A model generated the notes under the pieces. That model was given only the letters and a program-made list of their open reading frames with translations. It was not told the DNA's origin and ran no database searches. From assembly GCA_039619475.1 (NCBI GenBank), contig CM077115.1:142116172-142180171 (forward strand): a stretch of 64,000 nucleotides of DNA. Direction: 5' to 3'. Shown one piece after another: positions 33,931 through 44,672 of this stretch; position 1 is the first letter of the stretch, and every line of letters starts with the position of its first letter. The translations under genes were made by a program, and so were the position numbers. The DNA is from Icerya purchasi. Taxonomy: Eukaryota > Arthropoda > Insecta > Hemiptera > Monophlebidae.

Positions 33931-34082
33931 TATGATGATGATGATGATATTTCCTCAATTCCGAGTATGGATTCCTGTCCTTTATTTATGAGTCCTTAAA
34001 TGGCTTATCAAGCCAATCCTGGCACCGCAGATCTTTCCACAAATGTTGCAGACGAAAGTGATGGCTTATTTGTACGATAATT
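33925..34082 (-). mobile_element. LINE 3' tail encoding a C-terminal C2H2 finger
   Basis: On the minus strand from about 34060: FVCNICGKICGARIGLISH, then LRTHK and a stop. This is a C-x2-C-x12-H-x3-H finger of the kind found at the C-terminus of some animal LINE proteins. After the stop the sequence ends in (ATC)n at 33935-33950, a typical LINE tail. Only the last part of the element is present. Confidence 0.65.
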
Positions 34083-34085
34083 CAT

Positions 34086-34160
34086 TTATGTAAATTATTA
34101 ATATATGAATCAAAATGATGGAAATTATTAATATATGAATCAAAATGATGGAAATTATTA
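34086..34160. repeat. 30-bp tandem duplication
   Basis: The unit AAATTATTAATATATGAATC plus AAAATGATGG occurs twice, with a third partial start. Confidence 0.85.
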
Positions 34161-34220
34161 ATAGTACGAATATTAGTGAAAAATGTATTGTTATTTATAA
34201 AATAAATATGCCAAGAAAAT

Positions 34221-34236
34221 CCCCCCCCCCCCCCCC
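34221..34236. repeat. Poly-C run
   Basis: Sixteen consecutive C residues, rare in this AT-rich window. The exact length may be uncertain in the assembly. Confidence 0.9.
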
Positions 34237-34239
34237 AAA

Positions 34240-35510
34240 AATTAGCCTGGTTCCGGTACAATATCCTATAATCAAGTATTTGAAAGAACATCGTTCGCCC
34301 CATGTTTTGTTTCTTCCGATTTCTTCATCCAGAATTTTATAAAAGTTAATTTATTACCTATACGGTTATTGATGTAACGATTTAATAAAATTTATTATCA
34401 AATTAACAAAGATGCGCTAGAAATTGATAAATTGTTATCTAGAATTTATGTGTTTACATTTTTATCGTAATAAACGTTTTATTTAAATTTTTAAATTTGT
34501 ACATTTATTACAGTAAACACATTTTATTCACTTTTTTTTTATATTTTATCGAGTGTATTTTACCTTTTCCTCTACTTCATTGGAAAAAATTATTTTTAAA
34601 CTGCACCAAAAGCTTACCAAAAACCGTCAGTCTATCGACTGTCAAAAACCAGAAAACCCAAGTTTAACGTGCACAAACAAATAAACGCAGCAGCCAGGCA
34701 GACACATTTTTCGACTTTCATTTGTATACGTATAAGAGACCTTGATGGTAATAATGGAATTAATGCGAAAAAATTAACCGATTATGGATTTTTTTACAGG
34801 CGCTAATCCTTGCTGGCCATGCCGCTATTATTCAACTCTACAGGGGTCGTTTTTATCTCTTGAGCCGCAAAAAAATGTTTTTCGGTTTTAATACATTAAC
34901 GAGATCTTGTAAGCTGTGTATGATTCGTTTCTGAGTGTAGTATACTCGATTCACATTCATATAGCCACTGAGCATGCAGTATTGTTACTTCTTAGCTGGA
35001 TCCGCATTATCCTGGCATTTGATTAACAATAATAAAAAGAAACAAAACATTTTCATTTAGCTACAAAATTGATCCGATTTTTTTCTTATTTACATTAATT
35101 TTACAGCCGATAGAGTTGAACACATAATAACGTGTAGTAGGAAAAGGTGGTCCAGTGGAACGAAACAGTAGAAGAAAACGGTTCATTTAGTTTACAATCG
35201 ATATCCGAATGATGAATGCAAACACCACGCTTCAACAACACCGGAGATGATTAAGGCCTGAGCAGTCGTTCAACTTTGACACTGCAGTAGATATGCGCCC
35301 ACTTTTGAATTGTAGTACTTCACGTTGCAATTACCATCGCGCGGTTGCACGTTAAAAAATTGGATATGTGAATTGAACCTAAATATGGTGAAGTCTACCC
35401 GGGGGGGGATAAGTACAGAAACCAGACTAGTTTGTTGTTTAAGAGCGTTAGAAATCATTATGTTCAGGTATGCTCGGCAGCATAGTGTTGAACCAGATCA
35501 CAGATTATTT
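34240..35510. other. No recognised gene
   Basis: AT-rich, with a G run at 35401-35408. Small frames (35270-35458, 35325-35606) have no known motif. Confidence 0.4.
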
Positions 35511-35559
35511 GTGATATATATATATATATATATATATACATATGTATGTATAAGAGAAA

Positions 35560-36180
35560 ATCTGAAAATACTACCAAAATCAAAACCAATCACCGAATGC
35601 TATTAGAACAATCGAAAAACTATCCGATACTCTAAGATAAAACAGATTATAGAAGATTCTAAGTAGTAATAAAATGAAATGGAATAGAGACTATTGAGTG
35701 TTTGAAGAGTAACAAAATGTTTGGCACAAATGAAATACCAGTAAAGGTCCTGAAACAAATGAGAAATAAAAATGTAGGAAGATTATCTATTCGATATGCC
35801 GAACAATATGTGCGGTATAATGGAGATAGATAAAAAAAAACATTCCTTAACAGTAGGAAAATTGAACGGGTAGGAAAATACAAGTATCTAGGTTGTTCGA
35901 TAACGAAAGATAATGACCCTGACATAGAAATAAGAACGCGCATCGAGATAGCTCGGGAAATATTTATGAAGCTGAAAAATGTGTACTTTACGAAGGAAGA
36001 TTAAATCTGGAAATCAAGAAGAAGGTGTTAATCTGTTATATGTATGTTCTGTACTGCAGATGTTTAACGTAAGATAATTAATCGAGAAATCACGTGAATA
36101 CTGGAAACAACAGGTGGCGATATATACGTTGTAGATTATCGGGTATTATTATGGAGGATAATTTTTAAAAACGGTATTGA
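35560..36180 (+). mobile_element. RTE-like LINE with large internal deletion
   Basis: AIECLKSNKMFGTNEIPVKV followed by LKQMRNKNVG (about 35690-35780) is the first RT block (usually AxxxLKNGKAxGPDxIPxEVLK). Directly after a short gap comes KIERVGKYKYLGCSITKDN and IEIRTRIEIAREIFMKLKNV (about 35855-35990), which normally lies after the RT active site. The catalytic motifs A to C have been deleted. LEIKKKVLICYMYVLY-like sequence follows to about 36060. Confidence 0.72.
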
Positions 36181-36432
36181 TGGATCCACCTATTGATTTC
36201 CTTATTATGAAAGATACAAAATTTTATTACAATGACCGGAGACAATTAATATAGAAAACAGACTAACCATTAACAGAAATAAAAATAATGTTATAGACAA
36301 AGAACCGAAAGTTTCGCAGATAATGAAAAAAGCTTAGCTGGACCTAAAAAACGCGGTTAATCCGGCCTTGTGTACCTATTACATCATAGCGTGTCATGGC
36401 TGTTGAGATTAAAACACACATATAGCGCTAGA

Positions 36433-36478
<46 letters not shown>

Positions 36479-37595
36479 TATGTATGTTGTCATCAATACG
36501 GGGAACGATGATGCAACTAGTTTCAAAGTGCGTAATAATAAACTCCACCCCCATGACGTAATTTGGAGACCAATGTAATTGTTTATTCTCGTGCTTATCT
36601 ATGCGTACTTCTGATTGTATTATTAAATTATATGTGAAAATTTTAATAAACGGAAAAGTTGAAAATATTAGAAACTATTAATAAAAATTTATTTTCTCCA
36701 CGCGCGGGGGGGGGGAGTAAACAACACTTTTAGAATGGTAAATAAAATAGATATTTCGTATGAGTCGGCCGAAAAAAATATTAAGCGGCGTTCAAATTAC
36801 ACAGTAAGTGCGCATTCTCAGAGTAATGTAACAACGGTCAAACACAGTATAGACGCAGACTAGTCTCCCTGGTGATGTCACAGAACGAAAAACATACGAA
36901 CCCTTCTTTTTGGCCATTGTGTTATTTTAATTTTCCGCATTATATAATAGAATATTTTAAACATACAAAAGACTTTCCTTCCTATCTACAGCGATATTCT
37001 TTTGCTTCAATCTTTTATGATTTCTCCATTTCCTCTCGGAATCTACATTTGTAACATAATACATTCAAGTGCTTTAATCAAAACTACGGGCGACCCCCCC
37101 TCCCCCCCAAAAAATAAATAGAAAAAAAAGCGTATCTCCTCCACTGGGGTTGTATTTATAAAATGGTGTCGCTCCGCTGGGCGTTATTTGTTGAGCCGGA
37201 ATTTTAAAATCGTCGTTTTTAATTATAATTAAAAGACAAAAAACATAAAAAGAAATCGATCAGTTTGTCTCTCGTTTACAGTCTCCCATCATGTCGACAA
37301 TTAAACACTTAAGCCCATGATGGCATCAATAGTAGTCAAGGTCGAAAATTAGTGTGTAAACACTCAGCTCACTACTATGTGCGTATATCGGGAAATCTGC
37401 AGGGCCACAAATGTGTTACAAATGCCGTATTTTCTCATTTGTTATGCGACCTTGAAATGAGTCGGCCGGCTACTATTAAACTTGACACCTGCGCGCCCGA
37501 ACAATAGTAATGTGGCCAATAGAGCGCGGTTAGGGGGGCGATTATTTTCGGTAAAATTTAATAGGTATCAAAAATTCGAAAAGTGCGACAAACAA
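36181..37595. other. Unassigned interval with (AT)n and G/C runs
   Basis: (AT)n at 36437-36482, a G run at 36706-36715 and a C-rich run at 37095-37108. No gene recognised. Confidence 0.45.
36437..36482. repeat. (AT)n microsatellite
   Basis: Alternating AT tract of about 46 bases, interrupted once near its right end. Confidence 0.9.
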
Positions 37596-37599
37596 ATAA

Positions 37600-38280
37600 T
37601 AACGAGATAACGTGGTCGGAATTATTGCAGAAGCTTTCGAACGGAGAAAATGAGTGAAGAGCAATTCTGCAGCCCAGAGCTCAAAACAATGAACAGCCGT
37701 AATTCGGCCGATTGCGTAATCGATCCCATGAACTTCTTGGTGACGTCACCGTGTAGAGGAAAAAATCGACTGATAACAAGCGCGGCGCGTGAACATAAAG
37801 TGTTGGTGCGAGCGTGTGTATTTGACACAACCACCGACGCATATAGGCGCGCGTGACGATGCGAATGTACTACACTGAAATGTACAAAAATATGGGGTGT
37901 TCTCGGCGCCATTTGATTGTCTGCGTCCGGGAGTTGCAAACCGTTTTTTTTTCTCTTTTTCTCTTTTTTGTTTTTTTTTCGCAATCACCCGTTTCTTCTT
38001 CTTTAAATTATTGCGTTTTTACTGCTTTTTATCGCGGTACGCAGTTGGCTGATGTCAAATTCTTCCCATCTTCCAATTTTTATAACGCCGCGAACACAGC
38101 CCGAGAACATTGTTGGAAAGTTTGGCCCCCTGGCCTGTCTACACATCATCCGTAAACATCATCGATACGACCAAGGCAGAAATTCAAAACAGCACCGGAG
38201 CTTATATTCTGTGAAATATGTTACTTCCGGTGTAACTGATAAAGAATGAAGTAAGAGAGACCTGTAACACAGCGGCGTAG
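37600..38280. promoter_or_regulatory. CpG-rich island, possible promoter region
   Basis: This stretch is visibly richer in G+C and CpG than its surroundings. It contains a perfect palindromic TGACGTCA (CRE-like) at about 37740-37747. A 68-codon plus-strand frame begins at 37650 (ATG in the context AAAATGAGTG) and ends at 37856; it matches no domain. A first exon with promoter is possible but unproven. An inserted GC-rich repeat is the alternative. Confidence 0.3.
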
Positions 38281-38945
38281 CTAGAAACTAGGTCTTTCGG
38301 ATAGAATTTAAATATACCTGCGGATAATAACACGTGTTCGTTTTCATTCTTTCCGTTAATGAGCGTTTAAAGTGGAATTAAACGAGAAATCTTATTTATA
38401 ACTGTTTTTTTTTAATTTTTTTTTTTTTTGTTTTCTTTTAGGTTATGCCATGGCTTACGAATGAAATATTGTTTTTATTTGTTTTTATTGCTTTTCCAGT
38501 TTTTCTTGCTTTTTTTTTTTTTTTTCTATTTTGAATGTGCAATGAAGCAAAACAGTGAACTTAGATGCGTATTTAAGATGTTTTTCGAAACAGAAATGAA
38601 ATTGATTTTTTTTCTTTGCTTTTCCTTTTTATTGCAAATAACAGAAAATAAAGAAGAGAGTATTTTACCAATCGGATTTTCTGTCCTTATCTTCCTATTT
38701 CAATTCATTTCCTTATTTATAAATAATGTTTTTGTGCAGATAGGAGTAGCCTTTTTTGTTTCATTATTTTTTTTCATATATTTTGTTTAATAATAATAAT
38801 AATATTATTTTAAATATTTTCTTTTTCGGGAGCGCCAGCGGCTTTGACCCAATAACTACAGAAATTATAAAAAGGTTAAGTTTTTTTTCTTTTTTCTTTT
38901 TTTTTTTTTTTTTTAGGGTTAAATAGATTGTATTAACAAAGTTTA
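38281..38945. other. T-rich interval, no gene seen
   Basis: Long T runs produce a 120-codon hydrophobic frame at 38428-38790, which I regard as compositional. Confidence 0.45.
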
Positions 38946-38950
38946 TAGTT

Positions 38951-39101
38951 TTTTTTTAATTATGATAAAAATAAACTTTAACACTTTTACACTTTTGTAA
39001 CAATTATATTTTTTAAAACCCCGACGCGTTTCGAAGCAAAAATATAATTGTTACAAAAGTGTAAAAGTGTTAAAGTTTATTTTTATCATAATTAAAAAAA
39101 A
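38951..39101. repeat. Palindrome with 63-bp arms
   Basis: Arms at about 38951-39013 and 39038-39100 are perfectly or almost perfectly inverted. The central spacer read on the minus strand is GCTTCGAAACGCGTCGGGG. GAAACGCGTC has the form of the 3' half of a hammerhead core (GAAA, short stem III, GTC). No CTGATGA was found next to it. Confidence 0.85.
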
Positions 39102-39550
39102 AAATGTTAACAATGAGTAATAATAACAAATAAAGTTTATAGTATTTCGAATATCGTTTCTGTGTCTTTGAACCAGTTTTCAACATCATTGCTTATCTCG
39201 AATAGTTACTTCGTACTTGTTCAAATGCTGAACATTCTAAAAAGGTATGATATCCGTTTTAATTTCACATATTTTTCGGTTATCTTGAATCTTTTAAGGT
39301 AGTACGTCTGAAAATCTCCATGACCAGTTATGAATTAGAAAATAATTTGGTACTTGTAATCGTTCTTTTTTTTGGCCTGAACAATGTATATAGTTTATTT
39401 AGCCAGCAGGCTAACGTTCAAATCGTACTGAATTCACGGAAACAAAACAAAGTAAAAAAAAAAAAAAATAAGAAAACATTTTCTTTGTTTTTATCTAACT
39501 GTTTAAACACTATTTATACTACTAGATAGTAAGTATAAAGGAAGAAACTT
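39102..39550. other. No recognised gene
   Basis: A 69-codon frame at 39320-39529 has no known motif. Confidence 0.4.
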
Positions 39551-39554
39551 CATC

Positions 39555-39702
39555 CTGCAATATGACCGCAACTGCAGAGTAGTGCCCACAATGCTCAGAT
39601 AAAATTTAAGGAAACAGAAAGAAAAAGAAAATACAAATTAACATTGATCACATCTCGCAATATGGCCGCAACTGCAGAGCAGCGCCCACAATGCTCGATG
39701 AA
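39555..39702. repeat. Direct repeat, two 41-bp copies 100 bp apart
   Basis: GCAATATGRCCGCAACTGCA followed by GAG(T/C)AG(T/C)GCCCACAATGCTC occurs near 39557 and 39657. It lies just 3' of the CR1-like fragment on the same (minus) reading and may be part of its untranslated tail. Confidence 0.8.
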
Positions 39703-39779
39703 ACAAACTCGATAATAACGCCACGTGAAGGAGAGGAATTACTTCACCTGGAGTAGACAAATAAAAAAATTCTCATTAA

Positions 39780-40560
39780 TTTTTCTATTCTGGAAATTAA
39801 TTTGTACGTTCGCCGTCCTACTTGATCATTTTCATATTGTTCCTGCCATTTTGTATATTTAATTCCAATTTCATTGATTCCTTTTTTTTTTTTGGTTCTT
39901 TTTTGTCAAGATTTTTCATAATTTTTAATGCTTTTACCTCGTTTGCTTTCCCTAATTGCAGCTCTATGAGTAGAACACCTGCGATGATAACATTCGTCGC
40001 ACAGTAAGAAATTGTTTTGTAAACAGATATTATACATTTATTAATATATTCCTTTGTTCTGATTTTTTATTTTGTTTCTGTTTTTTTTATTTAATTTAGG
40101 CTAGTAAATAACACTTGCATATTCTACTACTGATCGGAATAAGACTGAGTATAGAATATCCTTCTCTCCTTAAATTTGACCCCAAAAGTATTTCTGTAAA
40201 AAGCACAATCATCTTGCAATATATTTTTTTTTGATTTCATCTAAGATATACTTGATATGACTACTAAAATTAATATCTTCGTCAATTACTACTCCTAAGC
40301 ATTTCATTCTTACAGAATAATTTTTCTCCTTAAGCCGGGCCATAAAAAAAAAAAATTTTCTCCTTCTATTCTTACGATTTTTCCTAATTTCTTTCTTAAT
40401 TTTAGATTTATCTATTTTCCTAGTTATCAAAAGCGTATTAGTTTTTTTTTTCTGATTTAAACTTAATTCTAATCTCTTCAGTTCTTGAACAATAATTCTG
40501 ATTTCATCATTGATATTTGCTGTGTTTCTTAATGTGCTTGAGGCCTGCTAATACGCGTAG
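39780..40560 (-). mobile_element. CR1/Jockey-like RT C-terminal fragment
   Basis: On the minus strand: IIVQELKRLELSLNQKKTN (about 40490), an RT connection segment, then VRMKCLGVVIDEDINFSSHI and KYILDEIKKK (40300-40215), matching the KYLGxxIDExLxFxxHIxxxxxKI block after motif C. Later, MIIAGVLLIELQLGKANEV and KALKIMKNLDKK resemble the far C-terminal part. A long T-run-derived Lys patch and several shifts interrupt it. The I(D)DE-L-F-SHI pattern favours CR1/L2-type elements over RTE. Confidence 0.6.
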
Positions 40561-40689
40561 CTTATTAATTTTATGTTGGTTTTGAGTTCTGCTGCTTTAT
40601 AATTCGTTACAAGTCTCAGAGAAATTATTTGTGGCGGGAAAAAAAGAACAATTACGTAAATATACGTTTACAGTAAAGTTTCGACAAAT

Positions 40690-41118
40690 CCATTTTGTGC
40701 AATTTTTCGAGTTTCAAGCACAAAAAGTTCCAACTGAAGCGCGTAAATTTAGTGAGGTGTACTGGCTAATTGGCAGAAAGTCACCACTTACAATTAGTGT
40801 GTCTATGTAGTAAACGTCTCCTGTATCAAGCGATCTTGCGTCCACATTGGATATGCGGAGTTCAGTTGTGGGGATGTACTTCTCGATTGAACGATTGAAC
40901 AGAGAGACCATTCGACGTCGTCGACAAAATATTATTTTTCGCGAGGATTGTTGGTTTCAGTGTATCAAGGATATCCGTGTCCTCGATATATGAAATTTGA
41001 CTTTGTCATTCAACACAAACGGCGGCTGTATGATCATATAAATAAAGAGGCCACTCATCAACACTAAAAAAATAACATTAGGCGCCTCGAGCGCACATAT
41101 CCTCTCGATTTGGGCTAT
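40690..41118 (+). mobile_element. Jockey-type C-terminal fragment
   Basis: Plus-strand sequence, read across frames: SEVYWLIGRKSPLTISV, KLLYQAILRPHWICGVQLWG, ERPFDVVDKILF and, near the end, KRRLYDHINKEATHQH and IRRLERTYPLDLG. This is the end of the Jockey pol protein (YWLIGRxSxLS; ILKPxWTYGIQLWG; RRLKRxxPxDL). It corresponds to the same protein region as 57.0-57.7 kb. Confidence 0.75.
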
Positions 41119-42450
41119 ACAACAATTTCTAAAATATTATCGTTTAATTAATAGAAATATTATCGTTTAATCAATAGTAATATTTTCGTTAAATATTAGT
41201 GAGAACTTGTGGCACCGAACTAGTTCCATAGCACGTTATATAATAATAATTTATAAATATTGATTATTTAAGTAGAAACCTAAGATTTCAATAGCTTAGG
41301 TTACTCTCTCCTTAAGGGGTGGTTTATTTAAAAAAAAAAAAAAAAATGATCGAGTTATGTAAAATGCACTATGTTGTTGGTGACAAACACAAAAAAAAAA
41401 AAAAAAAAAAAAAATGGTTTCGCCATCTCGGCGAAATTACTATTGTTATTTATTAATTATTGTCGAGTGTGACCGCATGCCTAATTTCTTTAGCCGAAAA
41501 TTAATAATTCTATGCATACACTTTTTGCAAGAATCGGCCAAGCAAACAGCGCTGCAATTGCCGACTGAACGTTTTGGACCACATCCAACATTTTTTTTTC
41601 TTATTGGGAGGAGTGTGCAATTATTATTTCTGCTACCCTCCCCGTGTTGATGAATTCTTGTTGAGTGTTGTTTATCATGTTTGTTTGTTTTCGCTGTCTG
41701 CGAATAAATATTTACCTTTTTCCTCGAATTATTTTAATTGTGTATAGAATGTCTTCAGAGCGGGGGAGGCTTACGTAAATTTAGCGCGATGCCAACAATC
41801 TCATTAATAAAATTATTTTTGTGTTCCGAAATGACGATCATGTCGCATATGCATGCGTAAAATTCGAACTATATATAATTAATTCCTTTTATGTGTCTAT
41901 GATTTTATTTTTATTATTATCGAAGTCAACATCTCCCTTCGTCGGGAAACTCTCTTAGCTTTTACGTAACATGTGACAGAATTAAAAAATTTGATTCGCC
42001 TAAATATTGCTTTTCCTTCTTCCTCAATAAATATTTTCACCACAACATTTATTCCTGTGTGAAGATCCAGTAATATCCGTACAATCCGTCTCGGTAAATC
42101 CAAATCATTCCTGAAGTTAATTTCGGCTCGATCAAAAACGTTCAGATTTTTGATCCTATTCGAATATGTGGACTCCGGAACATTTGCTCAAAATTTCGAG
42201 CCAAGTTTTCATTTAATTTCCGCTTCCATTTATTGATTTTACCGTTATTATTAGCTGGTGTAATTTTAATTTTATTTTCGCCGCGCCGTTTATTAATGTT
42301 TTATTCTTTATGTAGCATCTAAAACATTGTAGCAATCGCGAATGTATTTTTACAAAAAAAAATTAATAATTGTGCATGTACCACCCCGAAAATAGAATTT
42401 TTGCCCCAAAATATGTAGATGTTTTTTTGTAATAAAATAATTTGTAACTA
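41119..42450. other. AT-rich interval with two long A runs
   Basis: A runs at 41331-41346 and 41391-41414. A 78-codon plus frame (41414-41650) and a 68-codon minus frame (41897-42103) have no recognised motif. Confidence 0.4.
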
Positions 42451-42475
42451 ATAAAGTAAAGTAAGTAAAGTAAGT

Positions 42476-42585
42476 CCTATATATCTTGATAAGGTATCAT
42501 GGATTGTGAAGTTAAGGTTTTTGATAATGGTACTGAGTCTAATGAATCTAAAGAGAATACTGTGGGGCCAGTTCCGTTTGTAGCG
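42476..42585 (-). mobile_element. tRNA-derived SINE, family S1 copy 3 (3' end only)
   Basis: The minus-strand sequence matches only the last ~100 bp of family S1 (GGTACCATTATGAAA-like, then ATACCTTATCAAGATATATA), so it is 5'-truncated and lacks the tRNA head. It is preceded by (TAAAG)n-like repeats at 42452-42475. Confidence 0.8.
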
Positions 42586-42955
42586 TCATATAAAAAACAT
42601 GGGAAAATATGGGCACAGTCGAATTACGCACTTTTTTTACCAGCGCGGTGAGTTGAAAACAAGGTTCGCCAATCTCCACATTTGAATTGTGCGCTAAACC
42701 CCTTTTACAGATATAAAATACAAAAAACGAAAGAAAAAAGAAGCAAACGAAAACAGCACTGAGACTGTAATTGCTGCTGGTTAGATACATTTCAAAACTG
42801 ATGGCCGCTTCGTTACGCTATATTTTTAATGTATAACGGTTTTTTGGTTTTACGTATAGCAATTTTTATTAATCTGGTAACGAAAAATTATACCAATTTT
42901 TTATGAAAAATATTCTATAACGGTTTATTTGAAATATAAAATCGCTTAAACTTTC
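42586..42955. other. No recognised gene
   Basis: An 80-codon minus frame (42548-42790) overlaps the SINE end and shows no domain. Confidence 0.4.
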
Positions 42956-42959
42956 ACAG

Positions 42960-43560
42960 TTTGCTCGGGTTGCTACCTATTCTCATTTCTTCTTTAAAAA
43001 AGTCCCTTCGTCCAATCTCCTTCCGCTGTGCAAAGGTTTTCATCTCAGACTTTGATATCGGATGTATACGGTTCCTCTTTCTCTAACAATTGTTCTTTCT
43101 ATCTGTCTGTCCAACCTGGTCTTCCTGCCAATCCGTGGTTCTCTTTGTTTCCTTCACTTCGTCGTTCTGTTGTTGTTTCCGTTATTCGCTTGCCCTCTTA
43201 AACCATAGTCTATTATCTTCTTTCCGTTTTCGTTTTTTATTAGTTTTCTCTCCATATTGCCCTCTCCATTCGAACGGAGAGCGTGTTTCCGATGCTGATC
43301 ATGTGTTTATTAAGTGTTCATCTCTTTCTGCTGAGTGCTCGGTTTTCTACTTCAGTTTGCTGAGCCTTTTAGTCTTCCTACTCCATATTGCGCCTCTTAT
43401 GTTTTATCTCTTCCTTCTCCACAGATTGTTCCTATTATTTGTTCCTTTCTCCTAACAATATCTGACCGTATCAAGATATAAGTGATTCTTTCCTATTCTA
43501 ATTGTTTCTGGGTAAAGGTCCCCGGTTGACAAGCCCCAAAAAAACAAAAAAAAAAGGTAA
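42960..43560 (+). mobile_element. I-group family B, C-terminal fragment with poly-A
   Basis: A 121-codon plus frame (43090-43455) covers part of it, but the family match runs across frames: NPWFSLFPSLRRSVVVSVIR (about 43130), then VSDADHVFIKCSSLSAEC (about 43287) and LLVFLLHIAP. The 3' end has the family signature TTCTGGGTAAAGGTCCCCGG, then TTGACAAGCCCC, and an A-rich tail at 43537-43557. Confidence 0.8.
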
Positions 43561-44515
43561 TATTTATTAGACTTTATTTCTTTTTTATTCCTGTTCGTAA
43601 TCCGATCCGAATTCTTTGGGTGCCCACAGGGAAGTAAAAAAATAATATATACACTTCTCATTGAACTCTATTTTAAATTAAAATTACGAAATAAAAATTA
43701 AAAATAAATAAAAGTGGCAAAAGATCGACAACAGTATTGTGTTTAAAATAGAATAAAAACGTAACATTAATAGTTTTACTAGAAAATAGTATTAAATATT
43801 AATTATTAAAATCCGTAGGTAAAATTCATACAAATCTTTTATAGAATAAATTAAGTTTCTCTGTTATACCAATTTTTTTCATAGCGGCTTTGGTTCTTAG
43901 GGGAGGATTTGGATCATATATAGTATATACATTAATGAAACGTCATTCATGCGCCGGGGTTAGTATCGAAAGAATGTACTGATATTTACGAATTGCTATG
44001 CGAATAGTAAATTCTTTTTTTTCCTTTGTAGTTAACTGAAGAGAAAAATTATGCACCTGATGCCCATGAGGAGGGGGGATGTCATTATGGTGAGGCCAAA
44101 AGGATCAAGCTTTCATATATGTATATGTGTTTATATATGTATATATGTATAACTCGGCTATTTTGGCCTCGCAAGGGACCGTGTGACCTCTTTTGCTTAT
44201 ATTTCTGTCTCTTTCTCTTCTATACTTTGTATATAGAGCGATAAAAATTTACAACGTAATTCTAAATCAGTCCATATGAATATAATAACATAATCACAAA
44301 AATCCTATAAAATATAACAAACGATACATAAAATTGGGACATTTTTTGGAACATTTTTTTGGGACATTTTTCGTTACATAAAAATGGGACATTTTTGCAT
44401 TTAATAGTTTATGTATCTGTAAGTTTTGTTGATGTTTTTTTTTAAATTTTCTTTTTAACTTCAGTTTAATTATTTACATATTTATTAAGAAATGGAAAGG
44501 AGGAGAAAATACATT
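43561..44515. other. AT-rich interval, minor repeats
   Basis: GGGACATTTTT recurs three to four times at about 44336-44397. ATATGTATAT-type sequence lies at 44116-44150. No gene recognised. Confidence 0.45.
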
Positions 44516-44524
44516 TATATTCTT

Positions 44525-44672
44525 ATGCCCTCGAGGATAAAAATAATTCAAGGACAGGAATAACTGAAGCATAGGGAAACGAAAGAATAGAAGCAGCATT
44601 ATAAGGAGCAGGGATATCAAGTATTAATAGACAAAAATGGAAGGACGATTGCTCAGCAAAGAAGACCGCGCA
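44525..44672 (-). mobile_element. I-group family B copy, distal part (after piggyBac)
   Basis: Minus-strand translation FFAEQSSFHFCLLILDIPAP then YNAASILSFPYASVIPVLE is the C-terminal end of family B. It begins at the piggyBac boundary and continues the Cys patch interrupted on the far side of the piggyBac, so the two parts are one element. Confidence 0.75.

Noticed and set aside
38428..38790. 120-codon hydrophobic frame resembling a membrane protein
   Set aside because: It is built from long T and TTC runs that encode Phe/Leu by composition; there is no motif and no coding signal.
42548..42790. 80-codon minus-strand frame as a gene
   Set aside because: It begins in unassigned sequence, ends within the SINE S1 fragment and has no motif.
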